A DNA stretch of 64,000 bases from NCBI GenBank assembly GCA_032716605.1, contig CM064506.1, positions 22,328,912 to 22,392,911 of the forward strand, given 5' to 3'. Shown here in pieces: positions 30,770 to 41,279 of this stretch (position 1 is the first letter of the stretch; every line of letters starts with the position of its first letter). This DNA comes from Paralithodes platypus (Eukaryota > Arthropoda > Malacostraca > Decapoda > Lithodidae). The notes under the pieces were generated by a model. That model was not told the origin of the DNA. It searched no databases and saw only the letters and a program-made list of their open reading frames with translations. Made by a program: the position numbers and the translations under genes.

Positions 30770-32440
30770 AAACCCGTAACCTTTCAACGTTTACATATGG
30801 ACGGTGTTGTTGTGTATCCTGGTGGTGGTGGTGGTGGTGAGAGTGGTGATGTGGTGGTGGTGAGAGTGGTGATGTGGTGGTGGTGAGAGTGGTGATGTGG
30901 TGGTGGTGGTGGTGAGAGTGGTGATATACTGTGGTGGTGGTGGTGGTGGTGGTGAGAGTGGTGATATACTGTGGTGGTGGTGGTGGTGAGAGTGGTGATA
31001 TACTGTGTATCCTGGTGGTAGTGGTGGTGAGTGGTGATATACTGTGGTGGTGGTGGTGGTGAGAGTGGTGATATAATGTGGTGGTGGTGGTGGTGGTGAG
31101 AGTGGTGATATACTGTGGTGGTGGTGGTGGTGGTGGTGAGAGTGGTGATATACTGTGGTGGTGGTGGTGAGAGTGGTGATATACTGTGGTGGTGGTGGTG
31201 GTGGTGAGAGTGGTGATATACTGTGGTGGTGGTGGTGGTGATGAGAGTGGTGATATACTGTGGTGGTGGTGGTGGTGAGAGTGGTGATATACTGTGGTGG
31301 TGGTGGTGGTGGTGGTCAGAGTGGTGATATACTGTGGTGGTGGTGGTGGTGGTGGTGAGAGTGGTGATATACTGTGGTGGTGGTGGTGGTGGTGAGAGTG
31401 GTGATATACTGTGGTGGTGGTGGTGGTGGTGGTGAGAGTGGTGATATACTGTGGTGGTGGTGGTGGTGATGAGAGTGGTGATATACTGTGGTGGTGGTGG
31501 TGGTGGTGGTGGTGGTGAGAGTGGTGATATACTGTGGTGGTGGTGGTGGTGGTGGTGGTGAGAGTGGTGATATACTGTGGTGGTGGTGGTGGTGGTGGTG
31601 AGAGTGGTGATATACTGTGGTGGTGGTGGTGGTGAGAGTGGTGATATACTGTGGTGGTGGTGGTGGTGATGAGAGTGGTGATATACTGTGGTGGTGGTGG
31701 TGGTGATGAGAGTGGTGATATACTGTGGTGGTGGTGGTGGTGATGAGAGTGGTGATATACTGTGGTGGTGGTGGTGGTGGTGGTCAGAGTGGTGATATAC
31801 TGTGGTGGTGGTGGTGGTGGTGGTGAGAGTGGTGATATACTGTGGTGGTGGTGGTGGTGAGAGTGGTGATATACTGTGGTGGTGGTGGTGGTGATGAGAG
31901 TGGTGATATACTGTGGTGGTGGTGGTGGTGAGAGTGGTGATATACTGTGGTGGTGGTGGTGGTGGTGATGAGAGTGGTGATATACTGTGGTGGTGGTGGT
32001 GGTGGTGGTCAGAGTGGTGATATACTGTGGTGGTGGTGGTGGTGGTGGTCAGAGTGGTGATATACTGTGGTGGTGGTGGTGGTGGTGGTCAGAGTGGTGA
32101 TATACTGTGGTGGTGGTGGTGGTGGTGGTGAGAGTGGTGATATACTGTGGTGGTGGTGGTGGTGGTGGTCAGAGTGGTGATATACTGTGGTGGTGGTGGT
32201 GGTGAGAGTGGTGATATACTGTGGTGGTGGTGGTGGTGGTCAGAGTGGTGATATACTGTGGTGGTGGTGGTGGTGGTGGTGAGAGTGGTGATATACTGTG
32301 GTGGTGGTGGTGGTGGTGGTCAGAGTGGTGATATACTGTGGTGGTGGTGGTCAGAGTGGTGATATACTGTGTAGAGGGATGACTGCGGGGTAAGCCGATT
32401 GGTTTTTGATAGTGTCCGGGTAATTGGGTTGGGGAGTATT
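30770..32440 (+). repeat. R3 repeat carrying a 1.5-kb GGT-rich minisatellite
   Basis: From 30820 to 32370 a block GAGAGTGGTGATATACTGTG alternates with (GGT)4-9, about 40 times; variants GTCAGAG and GATGAGAG occur in runs. The flanks (ACCTTTCAACGTTTACA on the left, GCCGATTGGTTTTTGATAGT on the right) match the short copy at 32925-33062, which has only GGTGGTGGTGGTGCTGAGAG. Confidence 0.93.
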
Positions 32441-32519
32441 TTTTTACTTATTGATATATTTACTTATCATTTAGTAAAGATGACGACCGTACGCCGGGAT
32501 ACTACATCATTCCCACCTC

Positions 32520-32762
32520 CGCTATGCTTAATCTAAATATCCTAATAAACCCTCTTCGTAATAAATGTATGCATTTTTCGGTAGAGAAATGCCTTGGCAG
32601 TAGGCCAGTTCCTCCTTAATTACAGGCTCGTTATTGCACGCCAGGAAAAAAATCGACACCTAAATAGCACGCAAGGTGTTAATATTGACAAAGGAATGGG
32701 GCGAATGTCTTCAAATCTCAACACTAATGGCGCTAAGCATGAAGAAAAAGGGGTCCCCCCCC
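32520..32762 (+). mobile_element. M1 MITE, ends missing
   Basis: AACCCTCTTCGTAATAAATG, TTTTTCGGTAGAGAAATG and CAGGCTCGTTATTGCACGCC to GAAAAAGGGGTCCCCCCC. Confidence 0.75.
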
Positions 32763-32770
32763 AATAAAGA

Positions 32771-32912
<142 letters not shown>

Positions 32913-32924
32913 ATACCAGAACAA

Positions 32925-33470
32925 TCAACAAACCTTAATCTTTCAATGTTTACCCTGTGTGTTGTTTTTTACCCTGGTGGTGGTGGTGCTGAGAGTGATG
33001 TATAGCGGGATGTGACTGCGGGGGTTAGGCGATTGGTTTTTGATAGCGCCCGGGTGATTGGGTTAAGGGGAGATGGGGCGTTTTTCTGGTCCCCCTTCTT
33101 CCCAATTAGGTTTCAGATTTGATGACGTTCGGCTCATTAGTTTGGCGATCTTAAGACTCTTCACCCCATTTTTGTGTCAGTATTTAGATGTTGATTTTTT
33201 TCCTGGCGAGCGAAAGCGAGCCTGTGATTTTAGAAGAAATTTTTCTACCGAAAAATGTACATATTTATCTTGAAAGGGAGTCTAGGGGGTACTTTTTTGT
33301 TTTTGCTTAGTTTGATGGAGGTCTAGGGAGGAAACCAAAAAAATAATAAATAAATGAACACACCGAATACAAATTGAACCATCCCCCCTTAGCGTGATAT
33401 ATAGCGGGATGACGGGGTTAGCCGATTGGTTTTTGATGGTGCCCGGGTGATTGGGTTGGGGCGGCCCCCC
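32925..33470 (+). repeat. R3 unexpanded copy, split and partly duplicated around an M1
   Basis: 32925-33062 is a full short R3 (ATCTTTCAATGTTTACCCTG to CGGGTGATTGGGTTAA). After the M1 (33063-33392) the segment GATATATAGCGGGATGACGG to CCGGGTGATTGGGTTGGGG appears again, so the right part of R3 is present twice. Confidence 0.78.
33063..33392 (-). mobile_element. M1 MITE inserted in R3
   Basis: 330 bp, TTAAGGGGAGATGGGGCGTT to TGAACCATCCCCCCTTAG. It lacks the second hairpin entirely (TTTTAGAAGAAATTTTTCTA). Confidence 0.86.
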
Positions 33471-33643
33471 CCCGCCCCAGTTATACGCCGGAGGGAGAAA
33501 CAAATTGGGAGAATGGATTTTTTTTTATTTTTTCGAATTTGGAAAAAGGAATGGGCGAAACGAAGTTCATAGGCTCCCCTTTTCCGAGCCCAGACTGCGG
33601 AAGATTTGGCATATGTGTGAGAATGGGTGAAAAATACGCTTCG

Positions 33644-34460
33644 TTAAATGGGGTCACCGGCCTCTTTTTTATCTTTCTCTCCTTCTCTCTCTCTCCCTGG
33701 CTTGCATCCATTTGGCCCCATTCAGCCAACTGATTTAAGACGCGTTTCCCCGTCCAGGTTTCGATTTCTTCCTGGCGAGCGATAGCGATCCAGCATTGTA
33801 TGGAGAAATCCGGAGACATTTTTCTATCGAAAAATGTACAAACTTAGCTTCCTGTCAAAACAAAATTATATATATGCTGGCTCGCTACCGCTCGCCAGGA
33901 AAATATTGACACCTGGAGTGGTCTTGCCACTGGACTGGTAATCCAATGGACCCGGGTTCGAATCCCAATATGTCAATGGGACGATATTATTGGGATGGAA
34001 TATGTGCTGTACCTAGTTTCAGTGCATTACCACAGCACACCGAAATGCCAAAACAAAATGCCCTCATTGTTCCCTGATTAAATAGCACTGTATGAATATT
34101 CCCATATTCAAAATATGCTACAGGGGGGCAATGCCTAGTGAGTTAATTGCTCAATAGGTGGTGTTCTGAGAGTGAGGGTCCGAGCCTGGGGAGTGAGACT
34201 GTGAAGCACAGAGGCGAAGCAGCTTCAGAGATGGAGTTGGGTTCGAGCCGTGAATAGGTGCTTCACATGTCACTCCCTAGACTGGAAGAAGACCTCACGG
34301 GCCTCACCGTATTCAGCGGTAGAGTGTAAAGGCTAGCAGCCTATGCCCGAGAGGGAGTAGTTGGAATATAGGAAAAAAACAAAACGTCTTAAAACAGTAG
34401 GCTGAATGGGGCCGAATGGATACAAGCCAAAGAGAGAGGGAGAGAAAGAGAATATACATC
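33644..34460. mobile_element. palindromic M1-related element (subtype P) with an S2 SINE insertion
   Basis: Left arm: TTAAATGGGGTCACCGGCC, GCTTGCATCCATTTGGCCCC and TTCCTGGCGAGCGATAGCGA to the hairpin ATTTTTCTATCGAAAAAT. Right arm: GCTGGCTCGCTACCGCTCGC, AAAATATTGACACC and, after the SINE, AACAGTAGGCTGAATGGGGC and GGATACAAGCCAAAGAGAGA. Same design as 58940-59295. Confidence 0.82.
33917..34375 (+). mobile_element. S2 tRNA-derived composite SINE
   Basis: The head, GAGTGGTCTTGCCACTGGAC and TGGTAATCCAATGGACCCGG then GTTCGAATCCC, has tRNA-like A and B boxes. The body (TGTGCTGTACCTAGTTTCAG, CCCTCATTGTTCCCTGATTA) and the second part (GCAATGCCTAGTGAGTTAAT, GAGTGAGACTGTGAAGCAC) end in GGAAAAAAACAAAA. 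The other copy is 59755-60295 inverted. Confidence 0.83.
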
Positions 34461-34576
34461 CTGGCCCAATATGAATCCTAGAACAAGAAAACGTCGATGC
34501 TCCGAAATGTAAATAATATGGGAAAGAATATTAATGAGAAGATGCCATTCAGTTCGGGACAGCTTCGAACACTTCA

Positions 34577-34919
34577 GGCCGGGAGATTTCCACTTGAGAT
34601 AATTTTGTTCTTGACCCCTTTCTCCTTCATCATTAGCCCCATTGCTTTTGAGTTTTTAAGACGTTCGGCCCATTAGTTTGGCGATTTTAAGAACTTTCGC
34701 CTCATTTTTGTCAATTTTAAGACCATTTGTTCCATTTAGGTGTCTATTTTTTCCTGGTGAGCGATAGCAAGCCTGTAATTCCAGAGAAATGTCCGGCCGG
34801 GACATTTTTCTACCGAAAAATGTACAAATTTATCTTGAAAGAGGGTCTAGGGGGTGTAATATTAAGTTTGATGGAGGTCTAGGGAAAAACAGTGAAAACC
34901 TTCCCTTAACGCCACGATT
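34577..34919 (-). mobile_element. M1 MITE (6561 subtype)
   Basis: Begins GCCGGGAGATTTCCACTTGA and ends AAACCTTCCCTTAA at 34919. The second hairpin is reduced to GTCCGGCCGGGAC; the first is intact (CATTTTTCTACCGAAAAATG). Confidence 0.86.
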
Positions 34920-34924
34920 TATGT

Positions 34925-35075
34925 CATAGAGTGTCTGTATCGTATACAGGGAAGGGACTGAAGTTCTGGAAAAGGGGCCCCAGTCCCGACGTTATTCTTG
35001 ACTTACAGTGTGCTGGCTTAATAATCCAGAAGGGTTGATAGCCTCTGAAGTCCTATTTTAACAAACTAACTAATA
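34925..35075 (-). repeat. R1 dispersed repeat, inverted
   Basis: GGGGCCCCAGTCCCGACGTT, CTTGACTTACAGTGTGCTGG and AGAAGGGTTGATAGCCTCTG, the reverse complement of 17862-17990 and the longest version seen. Confidence 0.8.
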
Positions 35076-35154
35076 TCCGATCATTGGTGATTGCATGTAT
35101 ATAGGCAATCAAATAATATAAACAGAGTATTGTATTCATGCTAGAAGTCAATAA

Positions 35155-36200
35155 GAAAAGAAACATGAATGCCACATAATATACAAAAGAAACATGAATG
35201 CCACATAATATACAAAAGAAACATGAATGCCACATAATATACAAAAGAAACATGAATGCCACATAATATACCAAAGAAACATGAATGCCACATAACATAC
35301 AAAAGAAACATGAATGCCACATAATATACAAAAGAAACATGAATGCCACATAATATACAAAAGAAACATGAATGCCACATAATATACAAAAGAAACATGA
35401 ATGCCACATAATATACAAAAGAAACATGAATGCCACTTAATATACAAAAGAAACATGAATGCCACATAATATACAAAAGAAACATGAATGCCACATAATA
35501 TACAAAAGAAACATGAATGCCACTTAATATACAAAAGAAACATGAATGCCACATAATATACAAAAGAAACATGAATGCCACTTAATATACAAAAGAAACA
35601 TGAATGCCACATAATATACAAAAGAAACATGAATGCCACTTAATATACAAAAGAAACATGAATGCCACATTATATACAAAAGAAACATGAATGCCACATA
35701 ATATACAAAAGAAACATGAATGCCACATAATATACAAAAGAAACATGAATGCCACATAATATACAAAAGAAACATGAATGCCACATAATATACAAAAGAA
35801 ACATGAATGCCACATAATATACAAAAGAAACATGAATGCCACATAATATACAAAAGAAACATGAATGCCACATAATATACACAAGAAACATGAATGCCAC
35901 ATAATATACAAAAGAAACATGAATGCCACATAATATACAAAAGAAACATGAATGCCACATAATATACAAAAGAAACATGAATGCCACATAATATACAAAA
36001 GAAACATGAATGCCACATAATATACAAAAGAAACATGAATGCCACATAATACACAAGAAACATGAATGCCACATAATATACAAAAGAAACATGAATGCCA
36101 CATAATATACAAAAGAAACATGAATGCCACATAATATACAAAAGAAACATGAATGCCACATAATATACAAAAGAAACATGAATGCCACTTAATATACAAA
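35155..36200 (+). repeat. 29-bp minisatellite, about 36 copies
   Basis: Unit ACATAATATACAAAAGAAAC plus ATGAATGCC, very homogeneous. ACTTAATA variants cluster at 35430-35640, and one unit near 36050 is 2 bp short. As 29 is not a multiple of three, the stop-free minus strand gives overlapping frames in all three phases; none is taken as a gene. Confidence 0.97.
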
Positions 36201-36294
36201 TAATTACCCGTCTTCGTTCCCTAAAACCTCTAAAACTCTAAAACCACTAAAACCCTTAAAAAACTAAAACCTCTGATTCTGTACCGCCGACGTC

Positions 36295-36643
36295 TTAATT
36301 GGGTAGATTGTTCGCTTTAGGTCCATTTTTTTCATTTATTCATAATTTTTCTAGTTTCCTCCCTAGATCTCTATTACACTTTAAACAAAATCCATTAGAT
36401 TCCCCTTGTAGATTAATTTGTAAATTTTTCGGTAGACAATTGTCCCGGCCGCCTTGCAAAATTACAGGCTCACTATCGTTCGTCAGGAAAAAAATCGACA
36501 CCTAAATAGCTCGAATGGTCTTAATATTGACGAAGAAATGGGGCGAAATGGCCTAAAATCGACAAACATCTTAAAATCTGAAAACTAATGGGGCTAAGCA
36601 TGAGGGAGAAGAGGGACCACAAAAACAGCCCATCTCCCCTTGA
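36295..36643 (+). mobile_element. M1 MITE, first insertion in M3
   Basis: 349 bp from TTAATTGGGTAGATTGTTCG to AGCCCATCTCCCCTTGA. Left TTAA kept, right drifted to TTGA. The second hairpin is cut to CCCGGCCGCCTTG. Confidence 0.86.
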
Positions 36644-36731
36644 TTTTAATCTAGCGACATTTAGACGATTTTGTAAAGCTTAGGAAGGATTATTGATTGC
36701 AAAAATAATTAATTGAGATTGTCTGCTGCCT

Positions 36732-37057
36732 TTAAGGGGAGGTATTTAGTTTGTTCCCTAGACCTCCATCAAGCTTAAAATTACACCCCCTTGAGTCCCT
36801 TTCAAGATAAATTTGTACATTTTTCGATAGAAAAATGTTCCGGCTGAAGGCCGGTTCCTCTTAAATTACAAGCTCGCTATCGCTTGCCAGGATAAAATCG
36901 ACACCTGAATTGCACGAAAGGTCTTAATATGGGGTGAAAGCTCTTAAAATCGATAAACTAATGGGGCAAACGTTTTATAATATCAAAAGCAATGGGGCTA
37001 AACATGAGGGAGAAAGGGGTCAAGAAAAAAATCCCTCAAGTGGAGATCTGCCCTTAA
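36732..37057 (+). mobile_element. M1 MITE (6561 subtype), second insertion in M3
   Basis: 326 bp, TTAAGGGGAGGTATTTAGTT to AGTGGAGATCTGCCCTTAA, with TTAA on both sides. Orientation A; first hairpin CATTTTTCGATAGAAAAATG perfect. Confidence 0.9.
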
Positions 37058-37213
37058 ATTGGTAGACATCCTTCCTAAACTAATTAAAATCATGTAACAG
37101 TTTCCAGAATATAATGAAAAGGCTGTCATCGGTACAGAAAGGGTTAACGCCCTATTGTACCGGCAACGTCTTTTCTATTTTATTTTAGCTACATTTAGAC
37201 GATTTCATGCAGT

Positions 37214-37549
37214 TTAAGGGGAGGTTTTTAGTTTGGTCTCTAGATATCCATCAAGCTTAAGATTACACCCCCTTGAGCCCCTTTCAAGATAAATCTGTAC
37301 ATTTTTCGGTAGAAAAATGTCCCGGCTGAAAGCCGTTTCCTCTTAAATTACAGGCTCGCTATCGCTCGCCAGGATATAATCGACACCTAAATGGCACGAA
37401 AGGTCTTAAAATTGACAGAAATTGGTTGAAAGTTCTTAAAATCGTCAAAATAAAGGGGCGAACGTCTTAAAATTAGAAAAGCAATGGGGCTAAATATGAG
37501 GGAAAAAGGAATAAAGAAAAAACTCCCTCAAGTGGAAATCTCCCCTTAA
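37214..37549 (+). mobile_element. M1 MITE (6561 subtype), complete
   Basis: 336 bp, the same length as 6561-6896, with TTAA at both ends. Starts GGGGAGGTTTTTAGTTTGGT, ends AGTGGAAATCTCCCCTTAA. Confidence 0.91.
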
Positions 37550-37760
37550 CCCGTTCAATACCACAGACGTCTTTTCGATTACATATTGGCAACTATTAGA
37601 CGATTGTATTCAGCTTAGGTAAGACGTCTCGACATTAAAAGGCTGCAGATTATTTCAAATACTCCTTTTAGCTACCATATATCCTTCCTGAGCTTCATAA
37701 CATCGTCCAAATGTAGCTGACATTAAAATATAAGAACATCACCGGAAGTGACGGGGTTAA
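37546..37760 (+). mobile_element. M3-type MITE, complete, sharing a TTAA with the preceding M1
   Basis: 215 bp from TTAACCCGTTCAATACCACA to ACATCACCGGAAGTGACGGG then GTTAA. The ends differ from standard M3 (GTTCAATACCACAGACGTC), so it is a separate subfamily. Confidence 0.86.
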
Positions 37761-37961
37761 GAAGGATCTGTGGTAGTAAAAGTGGTAAAGTGAAATGGTT
37801 CGAAGTCTGGTATAGTTGCAAGAGGTCCATTTTAAACTGAATAAAATCGTCTAATGGTAGCCAGAATAAAGTTGAAAAGACGTCGCCGGTATATAATGGG
37901 TTGACAAACATAACACCTTCACAATATCTGCATCCTTCCAGCCCCCAAACAGTCCACGCAC

Positions 37962-38600
37962 CAGTGTTGCCAATTTAGCTACTCTTTCGCTAGATCTAGA
38001 GGTATTTACTTCAATCTAGAAGCAAATTTGTACAACTAGCGACATGAATTCTAGCGATATACTGTTGAATTAAGCCATTTTAGAGCGATATTGAAGAGTT
38101 TGTGCCAATATTCTAGCGATATTATGTTGAATTAAGCCATTTTAGAGCAATATTAAAGAGTTTGTGCCAGTATTCTAGCGATATTATGTTGAATTAAGCC
38201 ATTTTAGAGCGATATTAAAGAGTTTGTGCCAGTATTCTAGTGATATTATGTTAAATTAAGCCATTTTAGAGCGATATTAAAGAGTTTGTGCCAGTATTCT
38301 AGTGATATTATGTTCAATTAAGCCATTTTAGAGCGATATTAAAGAGTTTGTGCCAGTATTCTAGTGATATTATGTTAAATTAAGCCATTTTAGAGCGATA
38401 TTAAAGAGTTTGTGCCAGTATTCTAGTGATATTATGTTCAATTAAGCCATTTTAGAGCGATATTAAAGAGTTTGTGCCAGTATTCTAGTGCTATTATGTT
38501 AAATTAAGCCATTTTAGAGCGATATTAAAGAGTTTGTGCCATTATTCTAGCGATATTCGGCATTTATTAACTATCTAGCGGACTTTATTTGGTAACCCTG
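37962..38600. mobile_element. M7 hAT-like MITE enclosing a 62-bp minisatellite
   Basis: Ends CAGTGTTGCCAA and TTGGTAACCCTG are imperfect inverted repeats of the type seen in hAT elements. The flanking octamers CCACGCAC and CCCTACAC agree at 6 of 8 positions, compatible with an old 8-bp duplication. The interior repeats the word CTAGCGA. Assignment is tentative. Confidence 0.6.
38067..38560 (+). repeat. 62-bp minisatellite, about 8 copies
   Basis: Unit GAATTAAGCCATTTTAGAGC, GATATTAAAGAGTTTGTGCC, AGTATTCTAGTGATATTATG plus TT. Alternation of TTAAATTAAG and TTCAATTAAG in successive units shows a two-unit duplication step. Confidence 0.95.
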
Positions 38601-38909
38601 CCCTACACACCCAAATCCCAATATCGATCCCATGTCAGATGCAATTATATGCAAGTTGGGCGTCGGAAAATAGTATTGGCGCGGGCGTTGCATATATGAA
38701 TACATCTCAATAGGAAATACCTTCTCTCGCGGCTACGAACATAAAGGACCATTTGTTCTGGGTCGGGGGAGAAGGCCTGCTGTTTCCCTATGTATTCCGG
38801 GATTAGTTTGTGGTGACTTACATACATACATACACACTATAGACATGAATACATAGGCCTGCTTTGATGCACATATACTGTATCTGAATACATACACATA
38901 ACTGACACG

Positions 38910-38913
<4 letters not shown>

Positions 38914-38948
<35 letters not shown>

Positions 38949-38964
38949 ACTCATATATATACAG

Positions 38965-39006
<42 letters not shown>
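38914..39006 (+). repeat. (CA)n and (TA)n microsatellites
   Basis: CA run 38914-38949, then TA-rich ATATATACAGTATATATA to 39006. Confidence 0.93.
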
Positions 39007-39011
<5 letters not shown>

Positions 39012-39230
39012 CGAACTGACTTAAATTAAGTTAAGCTAAATATACACTGCATTTCCTTAGTTACGAAAACAAGCACATATAAATGCAATACTATCATCAT
39101 GGGTGCCTTGGTGGTATATTGTAGACTTTGGCTGGGAACGGAGACTGTAGAACATGATAAACACAGAGATGCCATTCTCAACCTGATCCCTGGCTGGAGT
39201 CGGCGGTATCAATGTAGACGACAGACTATG

Positions 39231-39487
39231 TACAGTCGGTTACCATAGTATCTAGCCCACTCGTAAACATTCGTGAACCCTCTATGTTATTTTCTATGCA
39301 ATTATAACTATATGGATTGATATTTGGATGGAACTTGCTTTTCAATAAATAGTATATAAAGTTTTGTAGTTGATGCATAGAAAATTCTATTCATAAATTA
39401 GTTTCCAGAGATATGCTTCCATAATTAGAAATAGATGCACTCCAGGAATATTTATGAGCGGGGTAGAGACTATGGTATTCGAGTGTA
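39231..39487 (+). mobile_element. M5 mariner-like MITE
   Basis: Left end TACAGTCGGTTACCATAGTA, inverted right end GACTATGGTATTCGAGTGTA. 257 bp including TA at each side. The interior contains ATATGGATTGATATTTGGAT and TTTCCAGAGATATGC. Confidence 0.82.
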
Positions 39488-39643
39488 CGTACAGGCACTC
39501 ATAAAATGAGTGTACGTACAGGCACTCATAAAACGAGTGTACGTACAGGCACTCATAAAACGAGTGTACGTACAGGCACTCATAAAACGAGTGTACGTAC
39601 AGGCACTCATAAAACGAGTGTACGTACAGGCACTCATAAAACG
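39480..39643 (+). repeat. 27-bp minisatellite at the M5 terminus, about 6 copies
   Basis: Unit GAGTGTACGTACAGGCACTC plus ATAAAAC. Each unit joins the right end of one M5 (GAGTGTAC) to the left end of another (GTACAGGCACTCATAAA), so the array grew from a junction of two abutting elements. Confidence 0.93.
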
Positions 39644-40005
39644 ATCTAGGACTTTATCTATTTCTATTTGTGAAAGTATAACTCTGGAAACGAATTTATG
39701 AATTCATATTTTTTCACTAACCCACCAATTAACTTACAAATAAACCCAATTAATAAAATCAATGAAACTAATGAATGCATGTGGTATTCCAAGGACTCGA
39801 ACCTAGGATGATATATATATATATATATATATATATACCTGTATATACTGTATATATAAACTGTATATATATATATATACTGTATATATATAATATTATA
39901 TACATCAACTACAAAACAATATATGCTATGTATTAAAAAACAAGTTCCATCAAAAATTCAGTTCACCTAGTTATAATTGCATGATGAAAAAACAATTATT
40001 AAGAA
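39640..40005 (-). mobile_element. M5 MITE, second copy, split by an S1 SINE
   Basis: ATCTATTTCTATTTGTGAAA and AACTCTGGAAACGAATTTAT, then after the SINE and TA repeats CATCAACTACAAAACAATAT and AGTTATAATTGCATGATG, in the order of 23331-24085. Confidence 0.7.
39712..39812 (-). mobile_element. S1 SINE fragment, uninterrupted 3' region
   Basis: TCACTAACCCACCAATTAAC, then AATGAATGCATGTGGTATTC and GGACTCGAACCTAGG (B box inverted). It supplies the empty version of the M6 target: CACCAATTAAC, with AATT at 39727-39730. Followed by a TA run to 39837 and further TATA/CTGTATA sequence to 39900. Confidence 0.72.
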
Positions 40006-40162
40006 AGAGCTGTGGTCGTAAATAAGACTAAGTGAGATAGTTCGAAGCCTGTTAATTGCTTGGGGCCATTTTTAAACTGAACACAATCTTTAAACTGAAC
40101 ACAATCTTCTAATAGTAGTCAAAAGAAAGTTAAAAGGACGGCGCCGATACTGAAGGCGTTTA
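39993..40162 (+). mobile_element. M3 fragment, left end missing
   Basis: TTAAGAAAGAGCTGTGGTCG to GCGCCGATACTGAAGGCG. The word TTTAAACTGAACACAATCTT is tandemly doubled near 40075-40105. Confidence 0.75.
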
Positions 40163-40280
40163 TTTCGTATCGTTTCATTCGACTAACACCCAGAAAGAAA
40201 GAAAGAAGAGATCGTCGCCAACGCCATCTGTTATCGTTTACCCGCACATTCGTGACGTAGCAGGAGTTCAGCGGCCAAGA

Positions 40281-40531
40281 CTAAGGGGAGATGGTTGTTT
40301 TTTCTGGACCCTCTTCTCCCTCGTGTTTACCCCCAATAGTTTCGATATTTTAAGAGACGTTCGGCCCATTAGTTTGGCGATTTTAAGACTTTTCAGCCCA
40401 TTTCTTTGTCAATATTAAGACCTTTCGTACAGTTTAGTTGTTGATTTCTTTTCCTGGCGAGCGATAGCGAGCCTGCAATATAGTAGTAATCAGCCTTTGG
40501 CCAGGACATTTTTCTAACGAAAAATGTACAA

Positions 40532-40562
<31 letters not shown>

Positions 40563-40646
40563 CTGGATGGAGGTCTAGGGAGGAAACTAAAAGAATAATA
40601 AAAGTATCAATAAATAAGGAAATAAATACGCCCATCCCTCCTTAAC
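40281..40646 (-). mobile_element. M1 MITE, near complete
   Basis: 366 bp, CTAAGGGGAGATGGTTGTTT to ACGCCCATCCCTCCTTAA. The second stem is weakened (GGCCTTTGGCC) and a T run of about 28 replaces the usual TTTATCTTGAAGG stretch at 40531-40558. Confidence 0.87.
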
Positions 40647-40854
40647 ACCTTCACCACCATTACGTAACTTTCATCATATTCTGGTTACTATTCGACTATC
40701 TTCTTTAGTTTATTATCTACCTCTACGACTAAAATGGATAAATGCGATCTCAATAGACCCGCTTAGTAACGTGGGTCCTTCTTAAATTGCATAACATCAT
40801 CTAATCTTAGCCAGAATCCAAGGTAAAAAGGCGTTATGTTACTGAAGGGGTTAA
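40643..40854 (-). mobile_element. M3b MITE, complete
   Basis: 212 bp, TTAACACCTTCACCACCATT to GGCGTTATGTTACTGAAGGG then GTTAA. It shares its left TTAA with the preceding M1. Reverse complement of 7064-7264. Confidence 0.87.
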
Positions 40855-40894
40855 CGACTACAGTACTATGATATCACACTTTCCGGGTTTGCTT

Positions 40895-41080
40895 CATAAT
40901 ATCCTCTCCCCTCCCTCCCCCACTTCATACCCTCTCCCCTCCCTCTCGACTCCCCCCTTCCCCCCCACCCACTCCATGCCCTCTCTCCCCTCCCCCACCT
41001 CATACCCTCTCCCCTCCCCCACCTTTTTTCCAACTCCCTTTTCCCTCCCCCCCCCCCCCTCCGCACCATCCTCCCTTCTC
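40895..41080 (+). repeat. C/T-rich low-complexity tract
   Basis: Repeated CCTCTCCCCTCCC, CATACCCTCTCCCC and CATGCCCTCTCTCC words; polypurine on the other strand. Confidence 0.85.
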
Positions 41081-41279
41081 CCTCGAGAAACAAAGTGCGA
41101 TGCGAAGCTTCACGACTCGTTCTCAGTGATAAATTTTAGACATTAATATATCGTTGACAATTACACGCTATGGCTTAACAAATGTATATAATTTTCACTG
41201 ATGGATGTAAATTATTATGCAATCTTCGTAATTCGAAGAAGTTGCAGTTGATAATGCAATTGCTAATTAACGAATAATG

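Larger units (their letters stand above)
36265..37147 (+). mobile_element. M3 MITE broken by two M1 insertions
   Basis: Pieces: CTGATTCTGTACCGCCGACG (to 36298), TAGCGACATTTAGACGATTT to GTCTGCTGCCTTTAA (36644-36735), and TTGGTAGACATCCTTCCTAA to GGTACAGAAAGGGTTAA (37058-37147). Joined they give the order seen in the M3 at 26815. Confidence 0.84.
37144..37904 (+). mobile_element. M3 MITE broken by adjacent M1 and M3 insertions
   Basis: The left part, TTAACGCCCTATTGTACCGG to GATTTCATGCAGTTTAA (37144-37217), continues at GAAGGATCTGTGGTAGTAAA (37761) to GACGTCGCCGGTATATAATG (about 37904). The break is at the internal GTTTAAGAAGG. Confidence 0.85.

Noticed and set aside
30805..32370. Possible CRISPR-like array, because direct repeats alternate with short segments
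   Set aside because: The spacers are only (GGT)n and the organism is eukaryotic; it is a minisatellite. The same applies to the other regularly spaced arrays.
33917..33972. tRNA gene at the S2 head
   Set aside because: tRNA-like boxes are present, but it is attached to a dispersed composite element with a second copy; SINE head is the better explanation.
35053..36199. Overlapping minus-strand frames rich in Phe, Cys and His
   Set aside because: By-product of the 29-bp array; each phase gives the same repeating words, and the unit is too uniform at the DNA level for selected protein.
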